Shown here: positions 10,401-21,882 of the stretch, piece after piece
Position numbering within the stretch: position 1 is the stretch's first letter
Layout: every line of letters begins with the position of its first letter
Assembly (NCBI GenBank): GCA_949358305.1
Contig: OX442318.1
Coordinates: 7,056,501 to 7,116,500, forward strand
DNA: 60,000 nt
Direction of reading: 5' to 3'
DNA from: Strigamia acuminata
Lineage: Eukaryota; Arthropoda; Chilopoda; Geophilomorpha; Linotaeniidae
Position numbers and translations under genes: made by a program
Notes under the pieces: model-generated
Told to the model about the DNA's origin: nothing
What the model saw: the letters and a program-made list of their open reading frames with translations, nothing else
Database searches by the model: none

Positions 10401-13400
10401 TTTAAAATTTATTTTTTCAGGTTTTTCAAGATTTTATCGAGGGAGATGTGAATTTCCCACCGACGTACAAGTACGATATTTTTTCGGACGATTACGACAC
10501 GAGCGAAAAGAGCCGGATTCCAGCGTGGACGGACCGGGTTTTGTTCCGGAGAAAGACTACGAATTTAAACGCGGGCAAAGTCGTTTATTACGGACGAGGG
10601 GAGCTCAAAACGTCGGACCACCGGCCCGTTTTGGGAATTTACAACATCGATGTGATCAAAGTGGATTGCGACAAGCAAAACGAGGTCTTGCAGGACGTGA
10701 TTGACCATCTGGGACCCCCGGACGGCACCGTGGTGGTGCGCGTTGAGGAAGTGAACCACGAAATGGTTTTCAATAACACTTTCATCGAGGAGATTATGAA
10801 CTTGTTTTCCACCGTCGGACAAGTCGTATTAATCAGGTTTTTTGGAATTTAAATTCAATATTTAAATTTTATTTTTAATTTTTTGGAATTTTGTAGGTTT
10901 GTTGAGGATACTATGTGGATCACGTTCCGCGACGGGGTCAGCGCTTTAAAGGCGTTGGAATGGAACGGAAGCGAAGTGAATAACAAAAAGGGTTTCATTA
11001 ATACGGGCGATTTTGTAATTTTGCAATTTTAACAATTTCGCGATTGAATTTGACGATTTCTTAATTACCGTATATACTCACGAATAATGCGATATATTCA
11101 GGGTGAAAAACACCACCTTAAAGTTAGGGGTTCGCATTGTACTGTGACTAACTGGTTGCCACCAGTCGGCATTGGTGACATTACCATGATGATCCTCATG
11201 TCATTACGTCGGAGCTGCTCTTTTAATGCAGCCAATGGGAACGGAGGATTCTGCAAGGTGTATGTCTGTAGCAAGACCGCCACATTTGACGCGGTACAAC
11301 TCCGTTTACGAGAGTGACTGGTCGTGCTTTTGACTGTTGAGCGATTCGATGATCGCTATGGCAATACGGGGCATGGTTGTGCTCAATTCCGCAGGGCAAC
11401 CCAACCCCTAGACCAGGGGTCGGCAAGTAATTTTAAGTGGGGTCCGGATACTATTGAAAATTTTTATCGAGGTCCAGAAAAAAACACTTAAAAACCAAAT
11501 AAACCTCCCCCCCCCAATAAACACACAACTAAAAAAATACCAATAAAACCGAAAAAACAGGAAAAACAAGAAAAAAAAACACCATAAACTCAAAGAAACC
11601 GAGAGGAAAACGTTGCTAAAACGTCACCTCTGCCCTAGAGAACCACGGCGAGATAGACTATCAATCCCAAACTGTGTGTTCTCTGTGTTTTGTATTTACA
11701 TCGTGAATGGTGTCCAAAAGCCCCATGGTCCTCCCCTGGCCATGAGCTGACCGACCACCACTCGCAATAATACGCATAGCTTAAAAAATAAAAATATAAA
11801 AAGCTTAAAGCATAAGTATAACGTAACATACGGCTCATACCGTATTACCTCACATTAAGCCGCATGCCGGTATATTTCGAGTTATACCGGCATGCCGATA
11901 AACCTCGTTTGAACGGCATGCCGGTGTAAGTGAGTACAATTTTTTTTTTTAATTTTGAGCCCAAAACATGCTTAAAACGCATATTTAAATGTCAAAGATG
12001 TAGGAAATTGTCCTAAATTTCTACAAATTTTCCCAAAAGTTTAGTAGTAATCTTTAGAACATCAAGAAAACTTTAATTTCAGGCCCAAATTTTAACATAA
12101 TTATTCATCTGGGCTCTTTTAGAGAAAAACACAAAAAAACAGTTTTTTCACTTATACCGGCATGTTTCGTTGTATACCGGCATGCCGGTATAAATTTTTT
12201 GTGCCCAATTTTGAAAAGCTTGTAAACCCATGCTCAGCAGCATGCCGCTTTATGTGAGGTAATACGGTATATGGATATATATGGATATTAGTACAGTTAT
12301 CCGTTAAACAAAGTTACATAGTTTGAAAATGAGCCGACCTGAACGTAAATTTTCATCCTACAGATGAATTTATACACGAAATGTTTGATGACTCAAAAAA
12401 TGAAGAAGAATTTCATGAATTTTGTTTTAAATAAATAAATTCACGAATGAAATTATTTCCATACAAAAATTCTAGTTTGCATTACACGTGATATACAATA
12501 CAGTCGAAACTCATTATAACGAATCACAAGGGATCCAAAAAATCGATCCGTTATAGCGAGAATTCGTTATATCGAAATTTTTTAACGTGGTGTTCTATGG
12601 CCGCGAACCAAACCGGCCATTTTTAGGTATTCGTTATATCGATAATTCGTTATATCGCGATTCGTTATAAAGAGTTTCGACTGTATATGGTAACATTATG
12701 AAATGACGAAATTACAGAATCGTACAATTAATGAAACATTTAATTGAATAATTTGAACTGTATGTCATTTAAGTGTTGTAATTTTTATTAGGTTCAAGGG
12801 CATCCTTTATTACTCTCGCTGAGAACTGCGGATTGGAAGATTGAGATCGAGAAACAACTGAAACTGTGCGTTAACAACACGATTCCTTTGATGGACGACG
12901 AGCAATTTAATATGAATCAGAATTACGAGATGTCGCAGGGATTGGAGGACAGTTTGGAAGGTTTGTTTGGGAAATTCTATTCGTTTGGTGGACGTTTTCA
13001 GTTGATTTTTTTGCTTCGTTTTAGCTTCTTATTACGATGAGGACGACGGGGAGGTCCATTCGTCTTCGGAGCGAGGCAGTCCGGTACCGGGGGGCGGTAG
13101 CGAGAGTCCGAAACCTGCGCGGCAGCCGCCGCCGCGACCTGCGCCGCCACAGAGACCGCCGCCGCCGAAAATTGATGCGGTTGAAGCGTCGCCCGTTAAG
13201 ATGGTGCCACGGGTAAAATTGGTTGGTTGTGGTTGGATTTTTGGTGATGTGTTTTGTTGGGGTAGGCTGGGGTGATAAGTGTACATCCAGGTTCTCGACC
13301 GAGTCCGATTCCTGTTCAAAAAGATGTTGTTGCTGCTGCGGATGTGGATGTGGATGTTAAGGTCGGTGTGGGAATGTCCATAAATGATGTCAAGTTTTAT

Positions 13401-14686
13401 TGATTTATTTAGGAAATTTTGAAAAGTTTTAGAAAATTCTTATGGTTTTTATACGGTTTTTTGAAGATTTTTGATTAATTTTGACGATTTTTACACGAAT
13501 TTTGACGATTTTGATGAATGTTTACGAGTTTTGGTTTTTTTTGTACGAATTTTGACGATTTCGACGATTTTTATACGAATTTTGACGATTTCGACGATTT
13601 TTATACGAATTTTGACAATTTTTATATGATTTGTGATTATTTTTTATGATTTTTCAGACGAATTTTTATGATTTTCGGACGAATTTTTATGATTTCCAGT
13701 AATTTTTATGATTTTCAGACAAATTTTAACAATTTTGACAATTTTTATATGATTTGCGATTAATTATTATGATTTTCAGACGAATTTTTATGATTTTCAG
13801 ACGAATTTTTATGATTCCCAGACGAATTTTTATGATTTTCAGACGAATTTTTATGATTTTCAGGCGAATTTTTATGATTTTAAGACGAATTTTTATGATT
13901 TCCAGACGAATTTTTATGATTTCCAGTAATTTTTATGATTTTAAGAGGAATTTTTATGATTTCTAGACGTTTTTTTTTAGATTTCTAGACGAATTTTTAT
14001 GATTTCTAGACGAATTTTTATGATTTTAAGACGAATTTTTATGATTTTGACGATTTTTATATGATTTGCGATTAATTTTATGATTTTCAGACGAATTTTT
14101 ATGATTTCCAGACGAATTTTTATGATTTCCAGACCAATTTTTATGATTTCCAGTAATTTTTATGATAACCAGACGATTTTTGACAATTTCTGATTAATTG
14201 CGATATCACTCCGTGCGACATCAATCATGGACCATCCCTTTTAAAGAAAAAAATAACCACTTTTTCAAACCAACTCATTATTTTATTTTTAAACCCAAAA
14301 AACAGACGACCGCAGAACCCCCTACAAATACTCACGAACCCAACTGGGCCGACGCGTGGGACGAACCACCATCCATCGAAGAAGGAACCAACAGCAAACC
14401 CAGCAAGGACGACGACCAATTCTCACATCCACCTCCGAACATGGCGCCGCCACCGCCGCCCGAACTGGACCAAGAACAATCGGACAGTGGCCATCCGCCG
14501 CCAAACCAACCGCCGCCGCCGCCGCCGCCATCTGCCGACAAAAATGAAACCAAAGTTTCGACCGGTGCGCCTAAAATTCCCGCGCGCGAGTTCGCGCCGC
14601 CACTTCCGGTGCGGCCGCGCGACTTGCCGGGTGTCCCACCCCCGATACCATCTCGGAATTTACCGCCGGTTCCCCCAAGATCATAA
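4498..14686 (+). CDS. Synj: Synaptojanin (Sac1 plus inositol 5-phosphatase)
   Basis: This dual phosphoinositide phosphatase uncoats clathrin-coated synaptic vesicles. I built 18 exons: 4498-4624, 4714-4800, 5450-5717, 6276-6585, 6644-6802, 6861-7027, 8243-8324, 8383-8532, 8596-8752, 9461-9643, 9707-9953, 10013-10364, 10421-10836, 10897-10975, 12792-12960, 13025-13212, 13266-13361 and 14306-14686. They total 3618 nt and 1205 aa; the fly protein is of similar length. The Sac1 domain (about 1-490) has the complete CX5R(T) site CLDCLDRT at about 383-390. The 5-phosphatase domain (about 520-840) has [35 protein letters not shown] and SDHRPV. An RRM-like DUF1866 region and a short proline-rich tail follow. 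The tail has runs of PPPPP but I saw no NPF motifs. The ATG at 4498 gives [12 protein letters not shown], matching the family start. Both active sites look intact. Confidence 0.95.
4895..5345. repeat. Minisatellites in synaptojanin intron 2
   Basis: Two related arrays are visible: about 20-21-bp units with core TGCATTTTTGTACAAATAA, then six near-identical 20-bp units ACATGCATTTAAGGTGCAAA at about 5159-5285. Both contain a TGCATTT core that recurs in arrays elsewhere in the window. Confidence 0.9.
5758..6235. repeat. Highly regular 30-bp minisatellite in synaptojanin intron 3
   Basis: Nine or more essentially identical 30-bp units (core GTCAATAAAACCGATAAAAT) run from about 5790 to 6065. They are followed by about five units of 21 bp (AAAGAAAAAGTAAATAAAAT core). 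The near-perfect copies imply recent expansion. The array is open in three frames on one strand or the other, but this is an effect of the repeat and not a gene. Confidence 0.95.
7030..8215. repeat. Minisatellite in synaptojanin intron 6, split by a solo LTR
   Basis: Units of about 35 bp (core AAAAATGCATTTTTAACAC plus TTAAGAGTGCAATTTCT) occur at about 7035-7210 and resume at about 7886-8210. The interruption between them is the LTR-like insertion at 7212-7885, so the array is older than the insertion. Confidence 0.85.
7212..7885. mobile_element. Probable solo LTR (Ty3/gypsy-like)
   Basis: A 674-bp segment begins TGTCACG and ends CGTGACA, a 7-bp inverted repeat with the TG...CA ends of an LTR. 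It is flanked by ACAC on both sides (7208-7211 and 7886-7889), consistent with a 4-bp (possibly 5-bp, AACAC) target duplication. Inside are a TATAAAAG box near 7488 and AATAAA near the right end. No internal coding region is present, so it looks like the product of recombination between two LTRs. Orientation is inferred from the TATA box and poly(A) signal (plus). Confidence 0.7.
8810..9355. repeat. 21-bp minisatellite in synaptojanin intron 9
   Basis: About a dozen copies of a 21-bp unit (CACATAAAATGTGCATTTTTT) fill 9060-9330, preceded by more degenerate relatives from about 8810. The unit contains a short inverted repeat (CACAT...ATGTG). Long open frames on both strands are artefacts of the repeat. 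Confidence 0.93.
11060..11410. other. Probable transposon-derived sequence in synaptojanin intron 14
   Basis: The segment starts with ACCGTATATACTCACGAATAA, which resembles termini of Tigger-type elements, and is more GC-rich than the rest of the intron. A 76-codon frame here has no recognisable domain. No matching right end was found. Confidence 0.35.
11414..11640. mobile_element. Terminal fragment of a hAT-like element
   Basis: CAGGGGTCGGCAA at 11414 followed by GTGGGGTCCGGA is typical of one end of hAT elements. I did not find the inverse partner downstream, so this is called a one-ended fragment. The right border is arbitrary. Confidence 0.4.
11840..12267. mobile_element. MITE with TA target duplication in synaptojanin intron 14
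   Basis: Inverted terminal repeats CCGTATTACCTCACAT...AAG and GGCATG match at both ends over about 27 bp (11840 onward and its inverse ending at 12267). TA flanks both ends. The interior repeats the motif CCGGCATGCCGGTATA several times. No transposase is encoded. TA flanks suggest the Tc1/mariner/pogo superfamily. Confidence 0.75.
12501..12683. mobile_element. Pogo/Tigger-type MITE, copy 1
   Basis: The element begins CAGTCGAAACTCATTATAAC and ends with the inverse, GTTATAAAGAGTTTCGACTG, flanked by TA on both sides. It is about 183 bp with subterminal repeats of CGTTATA. Two relatives occur at 20379-20546 and 43121-43690. Confidence 0.85.
13440..14190. repeat. 21-bp minisatellite in synaptojanin intron 17
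   Basis: Many copies of a 20-21-bp unit (GACGAATTTTTATGATTTTCA and variants) fill the last intron up to about 110 bp before the final exon. The 70-codon frame at 13754-13966 is a repeat artefact. Confidence 0.93.
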
Positions 14687-16061
14687 TCATGAGATTATCA
14701 TTCCTGTATAGTATGTTAGATACGTTAGAGATATAATTAATGGAGTTTGAATTTTAATTGTGATATGTAATATTGTTATTGTTATTATGAACATAGGAGT
14801 TATGACCGTTTGGTTTTTAATGTTGTAATATATTGAATTATCTTCTTATTTACTTGTTTTAAAGTAATCTTTGTTGTCGTTTAATTTAGGATTGAATCAT
14901 GATTATATTTGGGAAAAATTTATTGTGAAATATTGTGAAATGTACTTAAAATGAAGAGTGACTAATTAATTAATTGATTAAAGGAAAATATGATGCATTA
15001 TGTTGTCAAATTTTGAATTTAGCATCGATGAGTGGAGCGTTTTATATGAAATTTGAGTTTTTTCAGCAAAAACGGATCATTTTTTGGACATAAATATTCA
15101 GTTTTTAATTACTTTTGAAAAGAAATATTCAGTTTTTAATTACTTTTGAAAACAAATATTCAGTTTTTAATTACTTTTGAAAACAAATATTCAGTTTTTT
15201 GTCGAAAAAATTGATTATTTACGTGAAAAATTGGATTTTCATTCAAAATTTGATCATTTTCAAGCAAAATTTGATTTTTTTCATCCAAAATTTGATTTTA
15301 TCATTCAAAATTTGATTTTATCATTCAAAATTTGATTTTATCATTCAAAATTTGCTTTTATCATTCAAAATTTGATTTTATCATTCAAAATTTGATTTTA
15401 TCATTCAAAATTTGATATTTTTCATTCAAAATTTGATTTTATCATTCAAAATTTGATTTTATCATTCAAAATTTGATTTTATTATTCGAAATTTGATCAT
15501 TTTCATTCAAAATTTGATTTTATCATTCGAAATTTGATCATTTTCATTCAAAATTTGATTTTATCATTCAAAATTTGATATTTTTCATTCAAAATTTGAT
15601 TTTATCATTCAAAATTTGATTTTTTTAATTCAAAATTTGATTTTCTTCATTCAAAATTTGGTCATTTTCATTCAAAATTTGATTTTATCATTCAAAATTT
15701 GATCATTTTCATTCAAAATTTGATTTTATCATTCAAAATTTGATCATTTTCATTCAAAATTTGATCATTTTCATTCAAAATTTGATCATTTTCATTCAAA
15801 ATTTGATCATTTTCATTCAAAATTTGATTTTTTCATTCAAAATTTGATCATTTTCATTCAAAATTGGATTATTTTTATCTAAAAACTCATTATTATATCT
15901 GTAATTCACAGGTTTTTTTGTCAAAACAATCATTTTACCCCATTGACACTTGTCGCCTGACCAATAGACGCATCAAACAACACCGTAAATATTCAAAATA
16001 ACTTTTTAATATCCAAAATTGTCACCCAAGCAACAAAAAATAAAAACTATAACAACAAAAC
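14687..16061. repeat. Intergenic stretch with a large minisatellite
   Basis: The synaptojanin 3' UTR probably fills the first few hundred bases. From about 15090 to 15200 an approximately 36-bp unit (AATATTCAGTTTTTAATTAC core) repeats. From about 15235 to 15870 some thirty copies of a 20-22-bp unit (ATTCAAAATTTGATTTTATC, alternating with a form containing ATTTTC) follow. No gene is seen. Confidence 0.9.
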
Positions 16062-18201
16062 TCAAACAATTGGCTTATTATGCTCTCTAAACTCCCTATT
16101 CATTTCCAACTGCTTCACGCGTGTATAAGCAGCCGATCCCATCAACACAACCCCATTGGAAATCCACCACAAAACCGGCTTGCTTTCGCTGTACCAAACA
16201 GTCGCTATGACTGTCTGCAAGCATGCTTTGGCTGTTCCACTGATATTATTTGTAAGTGGCGACGTCACCTTGATTTGCAAGGACATCAAGAACCCAATGG
16301 CGAACCCGAACGTTCCTCCAATCACCATGAACATCCAGAAATACAAATTGGAAAAATTCTGGAATGATTTCAGTTCTTTCATTTCGCCCGTCAGCCAAAT
16401 CAGCGGTAGAAATAGAAACACTGCATTCAAGTTGTTGTAAAATGTCAGCAACACGACGTCGTTTTGGACGGACGGCAGCATTTTTTTGATGAAAATCGAA
16501 TACAAGGCGACGAATAAGCTCGCTAGGATCCCGTATATAATACCGCTGAATGACAGCGTACCTAAAAAAGATTTAAAACGTTTTAAAATATTAATAAGTA
16601 CGGAGTAATTTTTTTGACGGTAGAATTAAGGCTTTCTCCGCGCCACGGATGCAACGGAAATGACGTGACACCGCAACGAAATCGATGTTTTTTGCCGAAT
16701 AAGAGTTTTTATGCCAAAAATCGACATTTTCGACCAAAATAACGTCGCATGATGATTATTGGCCTATGAAGTCTATTTTTGGGCTAAAAACATTAATTTT
16801 TGGGCTAAAAACAATAGGTGCGTTCAATTCTAAATGGTTTTCCCTGTTTTCGTGTTTTCCTCGTTTTCGCCGTTTTCCCACACCGGATGTAGACGCATTT
16901 GACGTCACATTTCGGAAATCAGTTTTCCTGAAAACCGTTTTCATGAAAACCAGAAAATCGTGGTTTTCGTGGTTTTCAAATCGTTTTCCCGGCCGCCATT
17001 TTGTAATCGAATAGATCGGCCAAATTTTCGGCCGCATTTGCGTGATTGAAAGCTGCCGATTTTGGCCGGATCTGTGCTCAATGTTTAAAACCGTTTTCAT
17101 CGTTTTCGGAAAACGATGAAAAACGATTTTTGAAAGCACTTTTAGAATTGAATGCACCTATTAATTTTTGGGCTAAAAACATCTATTTTTGGGCTAAATA
17201 CATCTATTTCTGGGCTAAAAACATCGATTTCTGGGCTAAAAACATCGATTTCTGGGCTAAAAACATCGATTTTGGGTTAAAACCATCTATTTTAAGGCTA
17301 AAAACCATTTTTCAGCTGAAAACGTTCATTTTCGTGCTAAAATAGACGATTTTCAAAACGTCGCTATGACAAACTTTTGTTAAAATGTCAAAAAATGAAC
17401 GTTATAAAATTGAACAGCTGGCGAACAAGCGAACATCGATAAAACGTACGACTTCGTTGCTATTATGCCCCTTTTAAATTTTTTAAAAATTGTTTTTCAA
17501 CCTGATAATTTCTCCTGATCGACACCCAATAGGAATCCACAGATAATCACAATGCAACAAGTGACGGCTGCCATCGAAGTGGTTTGTTTGAGGACTAAAT
17601 AACCCAATATCACATTAAAGACTGTCGTAAGAGATCTGCCGATGTAGTAAAACGAAACTCCGACAAACTGTAAACATAAGTTATTGAATGCTATCATTCC
17701 TATGAAGACTAGCGAGAGTGGCAGCAACTAGAAAATTAATTAAATTAAATTATTAAATTGTTATTTTTTTTCAATTTAGTACTTTTACTTCTTTAATTTG
17801 TGCGAATGAAATGGTTGCAAATGGGATCGACAGAACGGAAAACAATGTCAATATGATGCATAAAAAGACTGTTACCACACATTGGAACCAGGTAATAAAT
17901 AGAGGGGCGTCCAACTGTAATACATTAATTTTTTTCAATATTATTTCATTAAATTAAATGAAATGTTGGAAAATTATACCAATATATCTTCACTACTAAG
18001 TAGATATTTATTTACAAAGACCAAAACCACGGATACGATCCTAGAAAAGGTAAAAACAATAAATGTGTGAGTATAAATGATAATAAACAATATTTTTTCA
18101 TATTTATACCAGTATGCTGTTACAACCACTGTGATTTTAAGGTAAATGCTAAACAGCGATGGTTTCACGGCTCCATTCATGGTTTCATCCACAGATAACA
18201 T
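16062..18201 (-). CDS. Slc35c1: GDP-fucose transporter (SLC35C1 family)
   Basis: This Golgi nucleotide-sugar antiporter imports GDP-fucose for fucosylation, for example of Notch. Exons are 18110-18201, 17980-18040, 17789-17914, 17502-17727 and 16062-16561 (1005 nt, 334 aa; human 364). Family signatures are clear: [77 protein letters not shown] and [10 protein letters not shown]. Around ten hydrophobic segments are visible. I chose the ATG at 18201; the longer open frame in front of it starts only with TTG. The last intron (16562-17501) is enlarged by a repeat array and a MITE. The neighbouring wolframin gene is transcribed in the same direction but is unrelated. Confidence 0.95.
16740..17345. 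repeat. 21-bp repeat array split by a MITE in the SLC35C1 intron
   Basis: Units of about 21 bp (GGGCTAAAAACATCGATTTCT) occur at about 16770-16812 and again at about 17163-17345. The gap between them is the MITE at 16813-17162. Confidence 0.85.
16813..17162. mobile_element. MITE with about 22-bp terminal inverted repeats
   Basis: The ends AATAGGTGCGTTCAATTCTA and the inverse TAGAATTGAATGCACCTATT match with one mismatch. The interior is rich in GTTTTC and GAAAAC blocks and encodes nothing recognisable. The exact border and target duplication are unclear because of A/T-rich flanks. The superfamily cannot be fixed by eye (hAT or PIF/Harbinger are possible). Confidence 0.75.
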
Positions 18202-18511
18202 GGAAAACAAACAGAATAATAAATAACCGGTTCTTCTTTAAATTAATGTATTTCAGTCGTTAAATTTATTGCTTTCCCGTGTTCCAGTTCCAAACTTCCT
18301 ACATATCGCCATTTTATTTCTGTTATAGTAACGCCTTAAATACGTCACAATATTTCCCATTTTGTGTAACATCACGACAAATCCATGCGTCATCACACTA
18401 AACCTCGCCATCCAGTGACAAATTTCACAACACCACAAGTAAACAAAAACATTTATTTTTCCTAGAATTTTCATAATTTTTACAACAATAATAGAAATTT
18501 ATTCATATATT
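18202..18511. other. Short intergenic stretch between SLC35C1 and wolframin
   Basis: About 310 bp must hold the wolframin 3' UTR and the SLC35C1 promoter. No TATA box or distinctive motif was recognised. Confidence 0.4.
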
Positions 18512-21500
18512 TCAGTGTATATTTGATTCATCTCGAAATTCAAAAAGTGGCGCAAGAAAAAAGTGAAAAACGGATCGAAAACTTTTGGAAAAATCCATCG
18601 AATCATCAACAGCGACCGAAGACACATGATGAGTGCATAAAACACACCGAACATCCGATAAACGGACAGACGGTCTCGCACCCCCGGCACCCCCAACTAA
18701 CCGACCCCCAACCGCGATCACATCCTCCCGATGCACACGAAGCAAAAAAGGCGCAAATTCCTGCCCCGCTTCCAAGAATACATCCGCCGAATCGGAATGA
18801 TGCGCCATACCCAGAACAATCTCATATAAATATACATCCCAACCGGTCAGGTGACATTCCCCGGGTCGAAACTTACAATAATGTGGGCCCATTGCGTTAT
18901 CAGTATCATGCCTGTGCACATCGGGGCACCGACTTCCCAGCATGCACCGCAACCAATTGCCAACAGGTGTCGGTAAAAACGACAAATTATACTCCAATTT
19001 ATTTGTTATTTTCTTTACGGCAACTCGTAAAACACTTCCTTCCCACTGAACCGGCATTCCGTTCAACATTTGGCACTGATATTGAACTCTAGCGAGGGAA
19101 GATGCCGAGGACCAAGCGGGATGATGGCACGCGTGGTAGTAGTCAGGCCACGATAGATTAGCGGGAGGTCTTGGTTCATATATTGCCAACCAATCAGGCA
19201 TCGTCCCCGATCCAAAATGGACGACTAATGGCGGAACGAGAGATAAAACGATGCCCACTACACTCCCGTATCGAATCAAGCGCAACATACGTTTATTCGA
19301 AAGGCACATTTGGAAAAAGGAAGCGATGTGAACGATACAACAGAAAGGGAAAAAGCCAGCGTAAAATACGAATGAAAATACGAGGCAAAGTGTGAATGAA
19401 ATTATGAAAACATAGTACAAGATAGGGAATAGGATAATTAATGACGTAATTGTGAATAGCCCCCTCAAGACGGCCGCACGATCCGAATCGAGGGCGAAAA
19501 CAACGGCCAATTGGAGCCAGAAAATGGCGACCAAATGCGGTATTAGCACGCGGTGGATGCTGAACAACGATTGGCGGAAAAAGAGTGTCGCGAACACGAG
19601 TGGAATAAATGTGAAAAAAATGGCGGGGAACGCGAAATGCAAATACAAATACGGACCCACATGGAGAGTAGCCAATGGTAACATCCAATCGCCGATGAAA
19701 TGCCACGACGGCAATTTCATCACCAACCACGGAATCGCCATTAGACACACGTGCAGAGTTACGGAAGTCGTGACCAACCAGTCGTTTTTGTGACCGATCG
19801 CGACGAATGTCAATATAAAGAAAACCCCCGCTAGGATCGCGCATTCCCCAAGCGGCACCCACGCCAAGTTAATGATGGGATAGACAAACAACAAGACTAT
19901 CAGGGAGAGGAAAAAGCGGATGTAACAAGTGGAATTGCTGTTCCAGAGGAAGAGGGACTCGAGCTGTTGACAGTTGATGTTTTTGGATGAGAGATGGAGA
20001 ATGGCGGTCCATTGTTTCAGAGTTGATAGCCACTTGTGGAGATGGAGCATCTCCAGGGTGGAAATTGCCAAGGAAGTGTAGGCGAAGTAGAACAAGAAGA
20101 GAGGGGCTATTGTGGATGATATGTCTTCTAAGTAGAGGGTCCATTGTAGGACTAGTATCAGCAATAGGTGGACGTTGCTTGGGTAGAGGACTGTGGCTAG
20201 GACTCCGGAACCTTCGGCTACTAGTTGGTCTAGGGCTTGGCTGAAGCCGGTCGAATAGGAGGTCCAGGGGGTCCATAACTGTTGGATAGAAAGACGAATA
20301 AAAATGGTGGTTTGTTGAAAGCGACAGTTGGCAATAGGGGTGCGGAGTTGCAATGGATCAGGGCTGTTTTAACGGATACAGTCGAAACTCTTTATAACGT
20401 ATCGCGATATAACGAATTATCGATATAACCAATATCTAAAAATGGCTGGTTTGATTGGCTGGCCATAGAACACCATGTTAAAAAATGTCGATATAACGAA
20501 TCGATTTTTCTGCTCCCTTGCGATTCGTTATAAAGAGTTTCGACTGTATATGGATACTAGCGGCCCTTTGTCCATAGATGGGTCGCCGTTACAAATAAAT
20601 ACATACATGTATATGGATACTGTATTTCTTGAAAATTAGACATTTCAGAGGGTATTTGTACCTTTTCTCGCCAGGTAAGTTGGGAAAGCCTTTGGCTCTG
20701 TTCTTCCCAATCTACGGCATGGTCCAGTTGTTGTCCAGTTGCTATTTTACTGGCCAAATCCAGGAGATCATCTTCTTTGTATATAACGCCACTGGTGCAC
20801 AACAAGGCAACATTTGATTCTATTATTAAAAAAAAAAGATTTAATTGAATAAAATTAACTCTTTAATTAATTTCTACCTTGTGAATTGGTAGTGGTGGAT
20901 TCACAACTATCCATAAGAAGTTTGGAAGTGACTAAACCATTCGCTGACAATGCAGTATACACTTCTCTAGCAGCTGATCGCACATTATACTCTACATCGC
21001 TTGTGGACAAACATTTAATCACATCGTCGTAATTTTTCGCAGTTACCCCTGAGAAAAATAAACATTTTAACACTAGAACGACTGGAATTTCCCCATACAT
21101 AGAACGACTAAATCCGATCATAACGACCCATTGAGAAAATAATAATTTAATAATTTTTAATGACTAAATAATAAATTAATGTGCAATATATATGCATCTT
21201 ATGAATGACTAGATATAGTTTAATCATCTATGTCGGGAACCAGATCTTTCGAAAATTGCATGTGCCTGAAATCAAAATTTTCGTTTTAATTTTATCAGGT
21301 TTTATAAAATCCATCAATTTTTGTTTTACTATTTTCTTCGCACGTTTCGCGTGTTTCTGAATTTAAAACAAATTGATTTGACGCCAAACATGCGTAAATT
21401 AAATGACAATTAAAATATACTAGTCTTTCTAACAGTGTTCGTTTTACGTTTGTTAAATTAAATATGTGATATAAAAATAAAAATTTGTTGAAAATCAAAG

Positions 21501-21882
21501 GAATACGGTATTTAAGTTAGGTTTATTCACCCGTTTGTTGCGCAAAACAGTCGTTTAATATTTGTTTTGCGCAAGTCGAGTCTTCCTGCGCCGCTTTGAC
21601 GAGCCAAGTGACGGCTTCTTCCTCTTTGCTCGTATCACCTTTTCCCTCGTCCAGTAATTTTTGCGCGATTATCAGTTGGCTTTCCACGCATCCGTCTTCG
21701 GCTAGCTGACTTCGCAGTCGTCGGAGTGTGCCGTGCGGTCCGTCTGTTTAAGGCATTTTGTGTGTGAGGCCTCCGTCCAAGGCCCTAATATGGAATCGAG
21801 GGCGATTCTGTCTTTCAATCGCGTCCTCCTTGTTCTTACCTTGCAGTTGCCATCGTTTCCTTTCGCGAAAAAGATCTGCCAT
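18512..21882 (-). CDS. Wfs1: Wolframin (WFS1)
   Basis: Wolframin is an ER multi-pass glycoprotein involved in calcium handling and the unfolded-protein response. Exons are 21840-21882, 21531-21743, 20878-21048, 20662-20819 and 18512-20278 (2352 nt, 783 aa; human 890). The N-terminal part holds Sel1-like helical repeats (EEEAVTWLVKAAQED matching human TAVDWLVLAAKQG). The large last exon holds about nine or more membrane segments. The conserved luminal C-terminus has NWLRCMLG and the ...RCVLC...DFSKSF pattern seen in human wolframin. I chose the ATG at 21882 in a tiny 43-nt first exon because only this frame joins the next exon in phase. A longer frame from 21914 reads MFDEIARAD but cannot be spliced in phase. 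Confidence 0.92.
20379..20546. mobile_element. Pogo/Tigger-type MITE, copy 2
   Basis: This 168-bp element sits in the wolframin intron with TA on both sides. Ends are CAGTCGAAACTCTTTATAAC and the inverse GTTATAAAGAGTTTCGACTG. It shares the internal text GGCCATAGAACACCATGTTA with the larger copy at 43121-43690. Confidence 0.88.

Noticed and set aside
14225-14711. Gly/Trp- or Arg-rich ORFs over the synaptojanin last exon
   Set aside because: Antisense or shifted readings of the proline-rich tail.
18523-19862. Plus- and minus-strand ORFs of about 190 codons inside the wolframin last exon
   Set aside because: They are shadows of the wolframin frame, which has clear homology.
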